A stretch of 64,000 nucleotides of DNA from Adenanthera pavonina. Lineage: Eukaryota > Streptophyta > Magnoliopsida > Fabales > Fabaceae. The stretch is taken from the NCBI GenBank assembly GCA_026686845.1, contig JAIVEN010000012.1, positions 188,501 to 252,500 of the forward strand. The letters are read 5' to 3'. The notes below the pieces were generated by a model, which saw only the letters and a list, made by a program, of their open reading frames with translations, was not told where the DNA came from and did not search any database. Each line of letters begins with the position of its first letter. Within the stretch, counting starts at the first letter, position 1. Of the stretch, positions 45,811 through 57,211 are shown one piece after another. The translations under genes and the position numbers were made by a program.

Positions 45811-46437
45811 ATGAAGCCTTGTGCATTATTTTCCTTCCTCTCTTTCCTTCTCTTCGCCTTCACAACCACCACCACCGTGGCGGGATTAGTAGTTGACACG
45901 GACGGCGACGTGGTGAGAAATGGTGGCAGATACTACTTAAACCCTATAGGAAGCGGGATAACAATTGCTCCCGTTTGGGATGCAGATTTTACTTCCTGCT
46001 CGCTGGCTGCGGGTGATGTTTGGGCCAATGGAGGACGGGAAGTAGGCTTATCAAATCTGATAAGACCAACTTTCCTCAGCACAGACACTGTCTTACTCTT
46101 ACGTTTCACTGATTTGCCATCCAACTTGTGCACTAATAACTCTGATTGGGTCGTCACAAGGTCGTCCGTTGGAAAGTCTGTGATGGTTGGTAGTGCTGAA
46201 GAATTCGGTGATGCTGTTGTTCGTGGTTCGTTCGTTCTCAAGACCTTTGACGTTGTTGAAAACAGGCATTTCTATAAGCTGGCCTTTTGCGAGGGAGAAG
46301 ATTGCAAAAACATTGGGATCCACTTCGACACTCAAAACTTTATTCGACGTTTGGTGGTTACTGATAATGAGCCACTGACTTTCCAGATTCGCAAGGGACA
46401 GAGCAGCTTCGCCTCAGGTCTGTCTAAGGTGGTGTGA
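45811..46437 (+). CDS. Kunitz-type protease inhibitor KTI-1, 208 aa
   Basis: An intact, intronless gene. Residues 1-25 form a signal peptide (hydrophobic LFSFLSFLLFAF, cleavage probably after VAG), so the protein is secreted or sent to the vacuole. Residues 27-43 fit the soybean trypsin inhibitor (Kunitz) signature exactly, with Asp29, Gly32, Val35, Tyr41 and Leu43. Four cysteines (63, 107, 160 and 165) match the two classical disulfides, the second loop being very short (CEGEDC). N109-N-S is a possible glycosylation site. The loop aligned to the reactive site reads SNLIRPTF; an Arg followed by Pro would be unusual for a trypsin inhibitor, so the target protease is uncertain. I chose the ATG at 45811 rather than the in-frame ATG seven codons upstream, because the signal peptide starts here and KTI-2 starts here. 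Probable role: defence against insect or microbial proteases (family knowledge). It is a tandem twin of KTI-2. Confidence 0.95.
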   Translation: MKPCALFSFLSFLLFAFTTTTTVAGLVVDTDGDVVRNGGRYYLNPIGSGITIAPVWDADFTSCSLAAGDVWANGGREVGLSNLIRPTFLSTDTVLLLRFTDLPSNLCTNNSDWVVTRSSVGKSVMVGSAEEFGDAVVRGSFVLKTFDVVENRHFYKLAFCEGEDCKNIGIHFDTQNFIRRLVVTDNEPLTFQIRKGQSSFASGLSKVV

Positions 46438-48126
46438 AGTGTGACCATGTGGAGCTAGAGATAATAATGATGATGATAATGTGACACGTACTTAGAGCTT
46501 GTTGGACTTCGTAAACCACTACTACTGCTACATGTGGCGGTTTATCTTTATGATTATAATAAGTATCACATTATCATCAGTTAAATTTCTTGGCATAATT
46601 TGCACCACTCGAATGTTAATTTTTTTCTTTTTAGTAATGCCAACTAGTAGACCTTAATAATTCACCTTAAAATGCTTTTAATCGGAATAATTCAAAAACA
46701 GAGACAATAATCTACTTAAGTTAACGATATCTCTGTTTGTAATACATCGAATTCTCTAAGTCGTGAATCTGAAATATTTTTCATGTCATTCATTTTTCAT
46801 TGCCTACAATGAGGAAATTGATATTGATTTCACCCCTTGAATCTTGAATTTAATTATAGAGGAACGTAGCTCCAAATTCATGGCCAAGAGCTTAATTAGA
46901 CTCCTAGACCACCTGCATAACAAAGCAACAACTTTTCAGATGATAATTTTTTTGCCCAGACATTTCGTATAATGATTCAAACATACTGAAAAGTGAAAAC
47001 GTATTATTACAAGATGTGACAGAAGTGTAAAATAATTTTTCTTTCCGAGACCAAGCCTGCTGGCTGAAATAAGAACCTTTTCAATGGGAAAATAGTATTT
47101 TGGGATCTTGTAAAAAATTAATTACCGTTAAACACCATTTTCAACTAAACTCTTATAACTTTTAACTAAAATTTCGTTATTTTTAACTAAAATTAAACTA
47201 TTTTCAACTGTAACTAATTTTATGACAAGGTCTTAAATTGTCATCTTCCCTTTTCAAGCTAAATCATAAAATAAATTTGATGGCTGAGATGAAGATATTG
47301 AACAAAACCTGATCTTCATGACTCCATGGAGAATCCAAATCGATCATTGTACTATGGTTATATCCACCAATATGGATTCGATACTCAAAATTGTTCTGTA
47401 AATTTATAAGGTTGTAATTTGTTTCGCAGATAGGGATTCAGAACACGTTGAACTCATGTTAATGATATTATTCGGCGGGCGTGAGAGACGCGTTTGGTCT
47501 TCTTTTGTAGTTTGTATTCTTTTCATTTAATGACGAAAGTGATTGAAAAAGACAACACGGAAGACGTCAATCTTGTCAGAATATTTGCTAACCTTACTTT
47601 CGACATGGCAACAAAATTATTTTTTATATGTGTGTTTCCTAGCATGTGAAGGATAAAACAAAACGTACGAAAGGAAACAAAACGTGCATGTATAACGTTT
47701 ATTTCAAATTGGTCCCCATATGAACCTCTATTGCTGGCCACAATCGTACACACCCCAATAATTCATTCAATAATTTTACGGATGGCTTCTTTTTTCAAAA
47801 AGAAAAATCACGTCCAGAAAGGAGTTTTAACAGGCAATACTACCATTTAGGCGACTGTATTGTTATCATTAACCAAAGAAAATAATATTTCTACTAGATT
47901 GATTATAGAAAATCATCCATCAGCAAATTTTCCTGGTAAATATATCTGATCTCTCCATATACTTATATGTGATTCTTAATTAATTTAAGAAATAAGTAGA
48001 GCCGTGTGTCTTTCCTATCCGGTAGATTTGTCACAGGTTTAGAATTTGTCGATCCTAAGATGATGTGTTCGCATTTTATAGGACAATCAGAAGAGGTTAA
48101 CCTTACATATTTTTCACTATATGGGG
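46438..48126. other. Spacer between KTI-1 and KTI-2
   Basis: 46438 to about 47620 is KTI downstream flank. From about 47630 it is KTI upstream flank (TGTGTTTCCTAGCATGTGAAGG, compare 45117-45139). The join near 47622-47640 is a tandem-duplication junction. No other gene is seen. Confidence 0.82.
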
Positions 48127-48134
48127 CACGTGGC
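48127..48134 (+). promoter_or_regulatory. G-box / ABRE-like element upstream of KTI-2
   Basis: CACGTGGC is the core bound by bZIP and bHLH factors in plant stress, jasmonate or abscisic-acid responses (established for the motif, not shown here). psiKTI-3 has TACGTGAC at the same place. KTI-1 has lost the ACGT core. Confidence 0.65.
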
Positions 48135-48238
48135 ATCCTTATCCTTATCCTTCTCATTTTTTCCTCGCGACTAAAACCCTAAAATGCATCTCTAATTTTT
48201 CCAGTATGTCTGAGTTTTTACCCGCTCAAGTTCACCTC

Positions 48239-48246
48239 TATAAATT
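48239..48246 (+). promoter_or_regulatory. TATA box of KTI-2
   Basis: TATAAATT lies 82 bp before the start codon, followed by the same GATGCTTCTCTTTCTCAGTTA leader start as in KTI-1. Confidence 0.86.
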
Positions 48247-48320
48247 GATGCTTCTCTTTCTCAGTTACTCACACCCACAACCAAACCTAAAATTCTTGCA
48301 TTACCACACACCAACCAACA

Positions 48321-48953
48321 ATGAAGCCTTGTGCATTATTTTCCTTCCTCTCTTTCCTTCTCTTCGCCTTCACAACCACCACCACCGTCGCGGGATTAGT
48401 ATTTGACACAGACGGCGACTGGGTGAAAAATGGTGGTAGATACTACTTAAACCCTATAGGAGGCGGGATAACAGTTGCTCCCATTATGGATGCAAATTTT
48501 ACTTCCTGCACACTCGGTGTGGTAAATGGCTGGGCTGATGGAGGACGGGAAATATTCTTATCAAATCTGATAAGACCAACTTTCCTCAGCACAGACACTG
48601 TCTTACTCTTACGTTTCGCTGATTTGCAATCCAACTTGTGTACTAATAACTCCGAATGGGTCGTCACAAGTTCGTCCAATTACTTTGGAAAGCCTGTGAT
48701 TGTTGGTAGTGCTTATGAATCCGGTGATGCTATTGTTCGTGGTTCGTTCATTCTCAAGAACTTTAAAGTTGTTGAAGGCAAGCATTTCTATAAACTTGTC
48801 TTTTGCGAAGGAGAAGAGTGCAAAAACGTTGCGTTCCACTACGACTTCAGTACAGGCCTTCGTCCTTTGGTGGTCACTGAGCATGAGCCAATGATTTTCC
48901 AGATTCGCAAGGCACAGAGAAGCTTTGACTCCGGTCTGTCAAAGGTGGTGTGA
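48321..48953 (+). CDS. Kunitz-type protease inhibitor KTI-2, 210 aa
   Basis: An intact, intronless paralog of KTI-1 with an identical first 27 residues (signal peptide, cleavage near VAG). The Kunitz signature occupies residues 27-43, and cysteines lie at 63, 107, 162 and 167. The reactive-loop region SNLIRPTF is the same as in KTI-1. The C-terminal half differs much more: a two-residue longer SSSNYFGKP loop near 117-125, and FHYDFSTGLRPLVV where KTI-1 has FDTQNFIRRLVV. Two possible glycosylation sites occur (N59-F-T, absent from KTI-1, and N109-N-S). The protein is probably secreted or vacuolar and inhibits a protease of unknown class. The promoter has a TATA box and a G-box, so it may be more stress-responsive than KTI-1 (inference). 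Confidence 0.95.
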   Translation: MKPCALFSFLSFLLFAFTTTTTVAGLVFDTDGDWVKNGGRYYLNPIGGGITVAPIMDANFTSCTLGVVNGWADGGREIFLSNLIRPTFLSTDTVLLLRFADLQSNLCTNNSEWVVTSSSNYFGKPVIVGSAYESGDAIVRGSFILKNFKVVEGKHFYKLVFCEGEECKNVAFHYDFSTGLRPLVVTEHEPMIFQIRKAQRSFDSGLSKVV

Positions 48954-50582
48954 AGTGTGATCTTGTGGAGCTAGCTAGAGATAATAATGATGATGATAAT
49001 GTGAGACATCCTAGCTTGCTGGACTTCGTAAACCACTACTACTACATGTGGCTGTTTATCTTTACGATTATAATAAGTATCACATTATCATCAGTTAAAT
49101 TTCCTGACATAATTTGCACCACTCAAATGTTAATTTTTTTCTTTTTAGAAATACCAACTAATATTGCGATATTACGCTGGGCCTTGATAATTCACCCTAA
49201 AATGCTTTCCATCGGAATAATTCAGAAACGTTGACAATAATCGACTTAAGTTAATGATATCTCTGTTTGTAGTGAATTGAATTTTCCCAAGTCGTGAATC
49301 TGAAATATTTTTCCTTTCGGTCATTTGTCGTTACCTACAACTAGAAAATTAATTTGATATTGACTTCACCCCTTGAAACTTGAATGAAATTGGAGAGGAA
49401 CGTAACTCCAAATTGATGGCCAAGCGCTTAGACTCCCAGACCACCTGCTTCAACGTTAACAAAGCAACAACTTTGCAGATAATAATTTTTTTGGCCTTAC
49501 TTTTAGTATAATGATTTTTTTTACCTGGGTATAAAGATTCAAACATACTGAAAAGTGAAAACTCATTATCACATGATGTGAAAGAATATTACAATAATTT
49601 TTCTTTCCAAGATCAAGCCAGCTGGCTAAAGTAAGAACTTTTTCAAGGGAGGAATAATATTTTGGGATCTTGTCAAAAATTAATCACAGTGAAAAATTAT
49701 TCTCAACTAAACTCTTGTAATTTCTAACTAAAATTATGTTATTTTCAACCGGAATTCAACTATTTTCAAGTTAACATTTTTAATTATAATTAATTTTCTT
49801 ACAAGGTCTTAAAGTGTCATCCTTCCTTTTTTAAGTTAAATCGTAAAATAAATCTGATGGCTTAGACAAAGATATTAAACAAAACCTAATATTCATGACT
49901 CTAGAGAATCCGAATTGTTAATTATTGAGGTTATATCAACCTATATGTATAAAAGGAATCGCAATGTCTAAGGTTGTAATTTATTTCATAGATACATTGA
50001 ACTCATGTTAATGATATTATTCCACGGGTCAGAGGGATACATTTTGTCCTCTTTTGTAGTTTTGCATTCTTTTCATTTAATGATGAAAGGGATTGAGAAA
50101 GACAACAGGGCATGCGTGAATCTAGTCAGAATATTTTCTAGCCTTACTTTTGACATGGCGACAAAATTCTTTCCTTCATGATTCATGAGATGCTTTTATG
50201 CGATAAATTACTGCAAGGGGGCCAAGATTTAGGCTAATTGAAAGAAGGCCATGATAAATAATAACATGTACTCTTCATTCCTTGCTTGTTTTCATCCAAA
50301 ATTTTTTCTAAGAAGCCAAACACCCCCGAACTTATGTCAAATTGATTTATTTGTACTCCCAAGTCTTATTAGAATATCACTTTTTTTTTGTTTTGGTTTT
50401 TATTTTTTTCCCTTGCCCTTGTTTTGTTTGAAGCAACTCTAAACATGCAATGACTTAAGAGCACCAAGACTTTCCAAACCATGCATAGTTTACATCACCC
50501 ATCCAATCCTTACTGCCAAAGCTACTTTATCAATCATCTTAAGATCGAGGTAATTCATGATTTTTCAGCTTGTAAAGGTAAG
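48954..50582 (+). other. KTI-2 downstream flank, no gene
   Basis: This is homologous to the flanks after KTI-1 and after the gene-less copy (41591-43130). The open frame at 48950-49234 overlaps the conserved 3' untranslated region and is not kept in the other copies. The flank is cut at 50583 by LTR A4. Confidence 0.8.
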
Positions 50583-53500
50583 TGTAACACCTTAGTTTTA
50601 GACTCATTTTCCATGAATCAGACTCCTTTTAAGTATGATTATACTTAATCCTAAGCTTAAATCACATAAAAATGAAAATCAAAATTTCCAAAATTTTTTG
50701 TTACTGTTCATATGGTAGTTTCCACTTTACCGACTCAACTTTGAAAATTCATAACTAATTCTAGAAAAATCATTTCATAGTGATTCAAGTCTCCAAAAAT
50801 AGATAAAAACCTTTTATACATGAAAAAAAAATATGAAATAGAGTATTCTCTTGACGAATTTATACAGTTTATTTCTCAAATATTTACTCTATATTTGATC
50901 ATTTTCTCTTCTCCAGGATTTTGGCCTTATATTGAAAAATTCATATCTCATTATATCCTGAGCCAAATCATACATTATTTATGTCATAGGAAAGCTCTAT
51001 GAGTCTACTTTTTAGAAATACTTTTCTTGTACATTTATTCAATTTATACAAGGCATGACATTAACTTAATTATTATGGGTCAAAACACTACCTCTACAGG
51101 AACAGTTTCAGGAGAAATTATATAACTCTTTCATTATAGCTTCAAATGGTTTCAAACTAGTGGCATTCATTTCCTAAGACTTGGATCTTTCCATAAATGC
51201 AAATCACTAAATTTTTGGAGCTATACATGATTTTATAGTGCCTTTTGAAAAATCTAGTGTTCACAATATAAGTTCTAGTTTTTCCAATGCTGTCCAGTTT
51301 TGAATCCTAACTTCAAAAATTCATTATAATTCATACATTTATCTAATTTAGATGTTCTTTAGCTCTATGAAAAGCTTGTTCTGTCTACTTTAGGAACATG
51401 TATAACACTTACATAGGATGCTCTATTTCAAATAGAGTTCCCCTACTCAAATCTATACTAGTCATCTTGTTCATAATTATGCCATAACTCATATAATAAA
51501 CTTCATAAACCTCATACATCAACATTTATTGTTCCAAATCCACACATAACATCATAAGAGGACTTTAAGGAACATAATCATGTATAATTACAGAATTTCA
51601 TCTCATACATATATGATACATATTTTCTTAACTTAACATTATAACTTACAAAATCAAGTAATTCTCCATCATCTTCTTCATTTCCTATACATTTGTTTGA
51701 ATACTTCCATGTCCTTGCCCTAGCATAGCTAATATTTGGAAAGAAATGAGATTCAAATAATCTCGTAGTTACACCCAATTATGCATTCACATCATGATAT
51801 CATTTCATAAAATTATCAATAAAAATCATAACCTCATATTATACCATACAATTCCATAAAAATTTTGGCATGGTAACACTTTGTAAAATGGATATCCTAG
51901 GGTCATAAAACCCTTCAAACATTCAGCCAACAATGAAAATACATCATAAAACATCCAGACAACTATATGGTATAGTCATATTATCATGGAAACAAAGTAT
52001 GACAACATTAAGTATAATGGGTCATAAACCTTCTTGCTTTCCAATGATCTCCAAACTTTGTGGACACTTCCATTGATCTTAAAAGACTTCTTGAAACCCT
52101 ATAGCATCATGAAATAATACCATAAGCCACTGATTCATTAAGCTCATTCACAAAGTGTCATACTTAAACTAAAAATTCTATTTTATTTTCCCTTGAGCTT
52201 TTCTTGTACAACATACTTGTATTTGCCTATTTTGCACCCAAAGAATCCAATTTTGGGATCAAAATCATGAAATTACCTTTCCTTTTCAAACCCTAAATAG
52301 GCAAAAAATTTCAAAAATTTTTAGAAAAATATCTACCCGATTAATTTGCAATCTAATGGTATATCCTTAATCCTTGAAGCCTATACATCACTTTTCATGG
52401 ATTAATTTCTTCATGGCTTCATTTTCTTTCTCTAGGCTATCCATGGCAGAAATTCTCTAGGGCATGAGAGAAAGAAAAACTCCATGGAAACTCTCTTAAA
52501 CACTTGATTACATAAGATAATAGTCATAAAAGCTTACCTTGATCACATGAGCTCCAACTTTTGCCCCTTGCTTCTCTATTTTCCTCTCAAGTTTTTGTGC
52601 TCTCTCTCTCCTTACAGGCTGCTGAACCAGACGTGTGTTGAAGTGGTGAAAATGGCTTAACTCAAGTCATTAAGGAAAGAGATCTAATAACCAATTAATT
52701 ATGGTTATTTTTAGCCAATCATGGTCACTTTAAGTAATAAAGCTTTTTAAGAAATTTCCTTTGTATCCCACTCAGAATTTCAGATGTGATTCACTTCTTT
52801 TTTGGCCAAAAATTGCTTCGCAAACTTTAATGGATCAAAATACTCTTTACCAATTAAATTTACTCATATTGATTGAGTATTTTTGCCAAAATTGTCATTA
52901 AATTGGTACAAGATTATCCAACAATTACTTTTAGTCCAAAATCATTATCTTGACTCAAAATATATTTTATAAAGGTTCAATCATTATCCTTGAATCTATA
53001 CTACTTTTTCCTGTAGTCTAAAATAACCGTTATTGTGTAAAATATTAATATTATGCCATAATTACCCAATAAATATTATTTTGATCTTAATAAATTCCTT
53101 GCTATATTCTATTGGACTAGGCTTATCAAGAGCTTAATTTTAACTATAATTTTTCATTTTTCCAAAAATACCCTTGATCTTCGGCAAATTTATAATTTTT
53201 GAAACTTTTTGGGTCTTAACTGTAATTTTTCCCAAACTTCTTTCTCTTTGTCCTCTCATGATTCTTAAGGGACTAAATTGCACATATTCTTAATTCTTAG
53301 GGATAAAATACAATTGTCTCATTTTTCCATTTAATCAGGAAAAATGACATTTTTGCCCTTCTTTATACTTAATGATGTCTCACCATTTTTCCTAATTTCT
53401 TTTGTATTTTATGATGTCAAATTTTTCATTTTTGGGCCTTAAATGCATTATTCACAATTTTTTTATAATTTGAAAAATGGCCGTTTTGCCCTTAAGCAGG

Positions 53501-53892
53501 GTTAAAAAATAATTATCCATTCTTTCGGGCACTTTCTTGTAATATCACCCAAAGACCAATTTTTTATTAATTCTTTTTCACTATTCATATTAACTTTCAA
53601 ATCTCTCAATCTAAACCTCCCGGATCCGCAATACTTATGCCATTGCGCTCAGCTTGGAGTGGCTTTGATTCAAGTGGTATATTACATATTTTTCGGGGTA
53701 AATTCTGTAATTAATTTCTACTAAGAGTCTTATGAAAAATTAATTCCAATTAAGGACCAAACATAACTTATTCAGAAAATTAGATGAGAAATTAATTCCT
53801 TTTAAAACTCGATTATATATAGCTTTTTCATCTCGCTTCATTTCTTAACTTTTATTCATTTTATAACATCTTATAAAAATAAAAATATTACA
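50583..53892 (-). mobile_element. LTR family A, copy A4 (3310 bp, probably solo)
   Basis: It starts TGTAACACC and ends ATATTACA, and is collinear with the solo LTR at 22551-25780. The hairpin is at 51748-51764 with one mismatch in the stem. The flanks GTAAG and TGAAG agree at only three of five bases, so the target-site duplication is decayed. The empty site is visible in the gene-less copy near 43046-43052 (AAAGGTTATATGAG). Confidence 0.88.
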
Positions 53893-55013
53893 TGAAGGGT
53901 TTAATATGAGTTCCCAAAATAGAAGATTCACATGGTTCTATTATTATAGGCTCAAATAGCGACTACCTCAATCCAATCTCTCAAATTGGAGGATCGCTTT
54001 CGAGCTTAACTGCTCGAAATTGTGGGAGGCAAAGAACAAACGTGTTTTCACAAAAAGAAGAAATCCTGCATTCAACATTAATTTGTTCTATTTGTACCGT
54101 TGTCACCCACATTAATTTGTCCTATATGAGCATTGAATTACTTGATAACTTGTAGATTCATTTCACGAGAAAAAGTAGTGGCACGAAAATGTGCTTCTCC
54201 ATCGCATAGGATAATGTGTTCTGGGTGAAAAACTCAAGAGGAATATATATTAATTGATATTGCACATTGAATCGGATGAGGAGTAACTAGCGACTATGTT
54301 ATTCATTACGCTACAAGTATTTGTTATTAAACTTAATTAGTATGTGAGGATCATTTTCAATGAAATGGTGAACTTGAGGGGAAAGGATTTGATTAAATTG
54401 AAATTAATTAATTTTAACTAAGATATCTTTTAATTTTAATTTTCATATTAAATTAGATACTAATTTAGTTATTTATGGATTTGATGTTTTGATTTGTTTT
54501 GAAAATTTTAATCTAACCTGTGAGTCCAACTTTAAAATATCGAGGTAACTTGCCAAGTACATTAAACTCCTCATTTATACCGTTTAACAGATTTTGATGA
54601 AGAAACCTAGCAAGAAGCAGGGATGGATCCTGAATGGAATTTTTTTTTGGTGGGGGATGAATCTTGTCAAATAAAAGTTAACATATATACATATACATTT
54701 TTTTAATATTTAATTTTTATTTTCAAAATAAATTAAAAAGTTTTTTAATATAAGAAAAATGGTCATTGAATATAACAAATTATGTATAATGATGTACATT
54801 TTTTTTTTAAAGTTAAATGTATAGTGATATAAAACACACACCTTTAAAGTTTGCTAATTGTTCAATTGGGATTTGAGCTACAATTTTGTGTCGTTTTACT
54901 TGTTTACTATAGTTAGAATGAGAGTATATATAGAGGAGTGAAATTGTATCTATAAATTCATTTATTTTTGTCTAGTTTCTATTTATTCTATCCTTATTAT
55001 ATGCACTAAATTT
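53893..55013. other. KTI flank and AT-rich sequence, no gene
   Basis: 53893-54120 resembles 43060-43270, including a diverged copy of the retroelement-type coding fossil. Past 54400 it is AT-rich. A GCAGGGATGGATCCTGAATG block at 54617-54636, followed by a T run and GGTGGGGGATGAATC, looks like a decayed repeat end, type not determined. From about 54840 KTI upstream-flank sequence begins. Confidence 0.5.
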
Positions 55014-56046
55014 ACTACAGACAAACAGTAAATTAGCAAAGCAAATTTGTGAATTAGAGACGGCACGTCGCTAATTTTAGTGCCTACTGCCATATCACCT
55101 AATGGACTTCTCACCATCTCATCGCCATGTCACTGGCATATCACCACTATATAGATAAGGATAGAGTAAATAGGAACTAGACATGGTTATGTTCGAACTC
55201 ACAGCCTCCTGCCTTTGGATCTATACCCGTTACCAGTTGAGCTGAAAGGAATTTAATCCTTAATTGAGACATTAAATATATGATATTTAACTACGCGCGG
55301 GCGCACGCACACATATGTACCAATAAATATATTATTAAAATACACATATTTATTTAATATTATTTTTATTTATTAATATGATAAATTATTTTTTTATATA
55401 TTTATATAATTATTTATATTATAATATTTTTAAAAAATATTTTTTGTATGGAAAATTAATATCAAATGGAACAAATTTTTTATTATCCTTATGTGTTATA
55501 TTATATTACAATTTCTATCCCTATACTATATATAATATATTATATTTTTAAATTATTTTTTATAATATATAATATGATTAATATTATATAATTTTTTATA
55601 TTATATTATATTTATATATTTTAAAATAAAAATAATTAAGTATATAATTGAATTTAAAATATGATTAATATATGAAAAATTTAAACTAGTAAATTATAAT
55701 TATTATATTATTGATTTATAATATAATAGTAAATTATAATATAAATTAAATATAAACATATATTATATTTTATATAATATAATTAAAAACAATTTGTGAT
55801 GGACTTAGCAACAGAATAGAAACAGAAAGTTTTGGACGGGCTTTTTCATCGCAAATTCCATCACAAAACTGGAATAAGTTATCCCTAAAATTTGTGATGG
55901 GATTTTTTGTTGCTAAATTATTTTTGATAGATTAGCGACAGGATAATAATGGAACTTTTTGAAATGGAATTTTCCATCTAGATGGAATAAGTGACAGATT
56001 AGCAAAGAAAATTTATTCCGTCGCTAATTTGCTATTTTTTGTAGTA
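55014..56046. mobile_element. Small non-autonomous CACTA-like element
   Basis: This interrupts the KTI upstream flank inside AAATTTACTTG. The ends are imperfect inverted repeats: CTACAGACAAACAG...AAATTAGCAAAG on the left and, reversed, CTACAAAAAATAGCAAATTAGC on the right. Subterminal words of the AATTAGCGACGG / TTTGTGATGG type recur near both ends (55060-55078, 55797 onward, 56018-56034). The interior is AT-rich (55260-55800) and noncoding. The flanking target is about 3 bp (TTA), decayed. It could instead be another TIR family. Confidence 0.62.
55178..55245 (-). repeat. tRNA-derived SINE-like segment
   Basis: On the minus strand this reads CAGCTCAACTGGTAACGGG, like a tRNA A box, and about 40 bases later GAGTTCGAACA, like a B box (GGTTCGAATCC). 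It does not close into a full acceptor stem, so it is not a functional tRNA. It lies inside the CACTA-like element. Confidence 0.55.
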
Positions 56047-56363
56047 ATTTACTTGTTAAATACAAATGATCCACCTAAACCTCTAAAAAAGTTTAATGTA
56101 GATAAGGCATCCAACAATTTAGAGGATCAAATTTGAGTGTTTCATAGCTGCATAGTGAAATTAAGATAAAACAAAGCGAAACAAAACAAAACGTGCATAA
56201 CATGCCTATTTCAAAATAGGACCCCTAATATTTTGTTGGCCACACACATCCACACCAATTTCATTCAATAATTGTCATTAGTTTAGTGGTTCTCGATCAT
56301 CAAATGGAGTGTTTGGATTTTATAGAATTATTGGAAGAGGTTAACCTTATATATTTATCACTA
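56047..56363 (+). other. Upstream flank of psiKTI-3
   Basis: This matches the KTI-1 and KTI-2 upstream regions (AACGTGCATAACATGCCTA, GGTTAACCTTATATATTTATC). No gene. Confidence 0.75.
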
Positions 56364-56380
56364 TGTGGGGTACGTGACAT

Positions 56381-57018
56381 GTAAAAATTAGAGAGCAAAT
56401 CATTCCTGAGGTGTCAAAGTTTAAATATTTGGGGTCGATTTTACATAATAATGGTGAAATTGATGGGGATGTTATGCATAGGATACAAGCTGAGTGGTTA
56501 AAGTAGAGGAAAGCAACATGAGTTATTTGTGACCGCAAAGTGCCTGCTAAGCTTAAAAGAAAATTTTACAGAACAGCTATAAGGCCAGTAATGCTATATA
56601 GTAGTGAATGTTGGGCTTTGAAAGGACAACAAGAGCATAAGATGGGAGTAGTAGAGATGAGAATGCTGATATGGCTGTGTGGTCATACAAAATTGGATAA
56701 GATACGAAATGACTGTATACAAAGGAAATTTGGGGTAAAACCTATCGAGGAGAAAATGGTGGAAAATCGTTTAAGGTGGTTTGGGCATGTACAAAGAAGA
56801 GGGCAAGAGGAGCCAGTGAAGAGAGTTGATTAAATGGCCTGGAGCTCGATCAAAAGGCGTAGAGGAAGACAAAAAAGGATATTAAGGGAAGTTATAAGGA
56901 ATGACCTTTCGAGAAATGATTTATTTGAGGAGATGACATTTGATAGAGCTCATTGGCGTCGTGTGATCCATGTAGCCGACCCCACATAGTGGGATAAGGC
57001 TATTGTTGTTGTTGTTAT
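56381..57018 (+). mobile_element. 5'-truncated LINE insertion in the psiKTI-3 promoter
   Basis: A 638-bp 3' end of a plant LINE. The frame at 56540-56833 carries the usual C-terminal signature (FYRTAIRPVMLYSSECWAL, NRLRWFGHVQRR). The tail reads GACCCCACATAGTGGGATAAGG followed by TTG repeats. It is flanked by an exact 17-bp target-site duplication TGTGGGGTACGTGACAT (56364-56380 and 57019-57035). In KTI-2 the site is empty and continuous. The LINE coding part has a TAG stop at 56504-56506 and is only a fragment. Confidence 0.95.
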
Positions 57019-57131
57019 TGTGGGGTACGTGACATCCTTATCCTTCTCATCTTTTCCTCGTGATTCAGACCTTAAAAAGTATCTCTCAGTTTTCCACCAT
57101 TTCTGAGCTTTTGCTCACTCATGGTCACCTC

Positions 57132-57139
57132 TATAAATT
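57132..57139 (+). promoter_or_regulatory. TATA box of psiKTI-3
   Basis: TATAAATT is 80 bp before the ATG and conserved with KTI-1 and KTI-2. The LINE insertion lies about 100 bp upstream of it. Confidence 0.8.
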
Positions 57140-57211
57140 GATGCTTCTCTTTCTCATTAACTCACCCAAAACCAAACCTAAAATTCTTCCATTGCCACAC
57201 ACCAACCAACA

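Noticed and set aside
45933..46335. Reverse-strand frames over KTI-1, KTI-2 and psiKTI-3
   Set aside because: They are shadows of the conserved inhibitor coding sequence.
48950..49234. Open frame of 94 codons after KTI-2
   Set aside because: It lies in the 3' flank, and the aligned flanks of KTI-1 and the ghost copy do not keep the frame.
55178..55245. A true tRNA gene
   Set aside because: A and B box-like parts are present, but no full cloverleaf or acceptor stem can be formed from the sequence.
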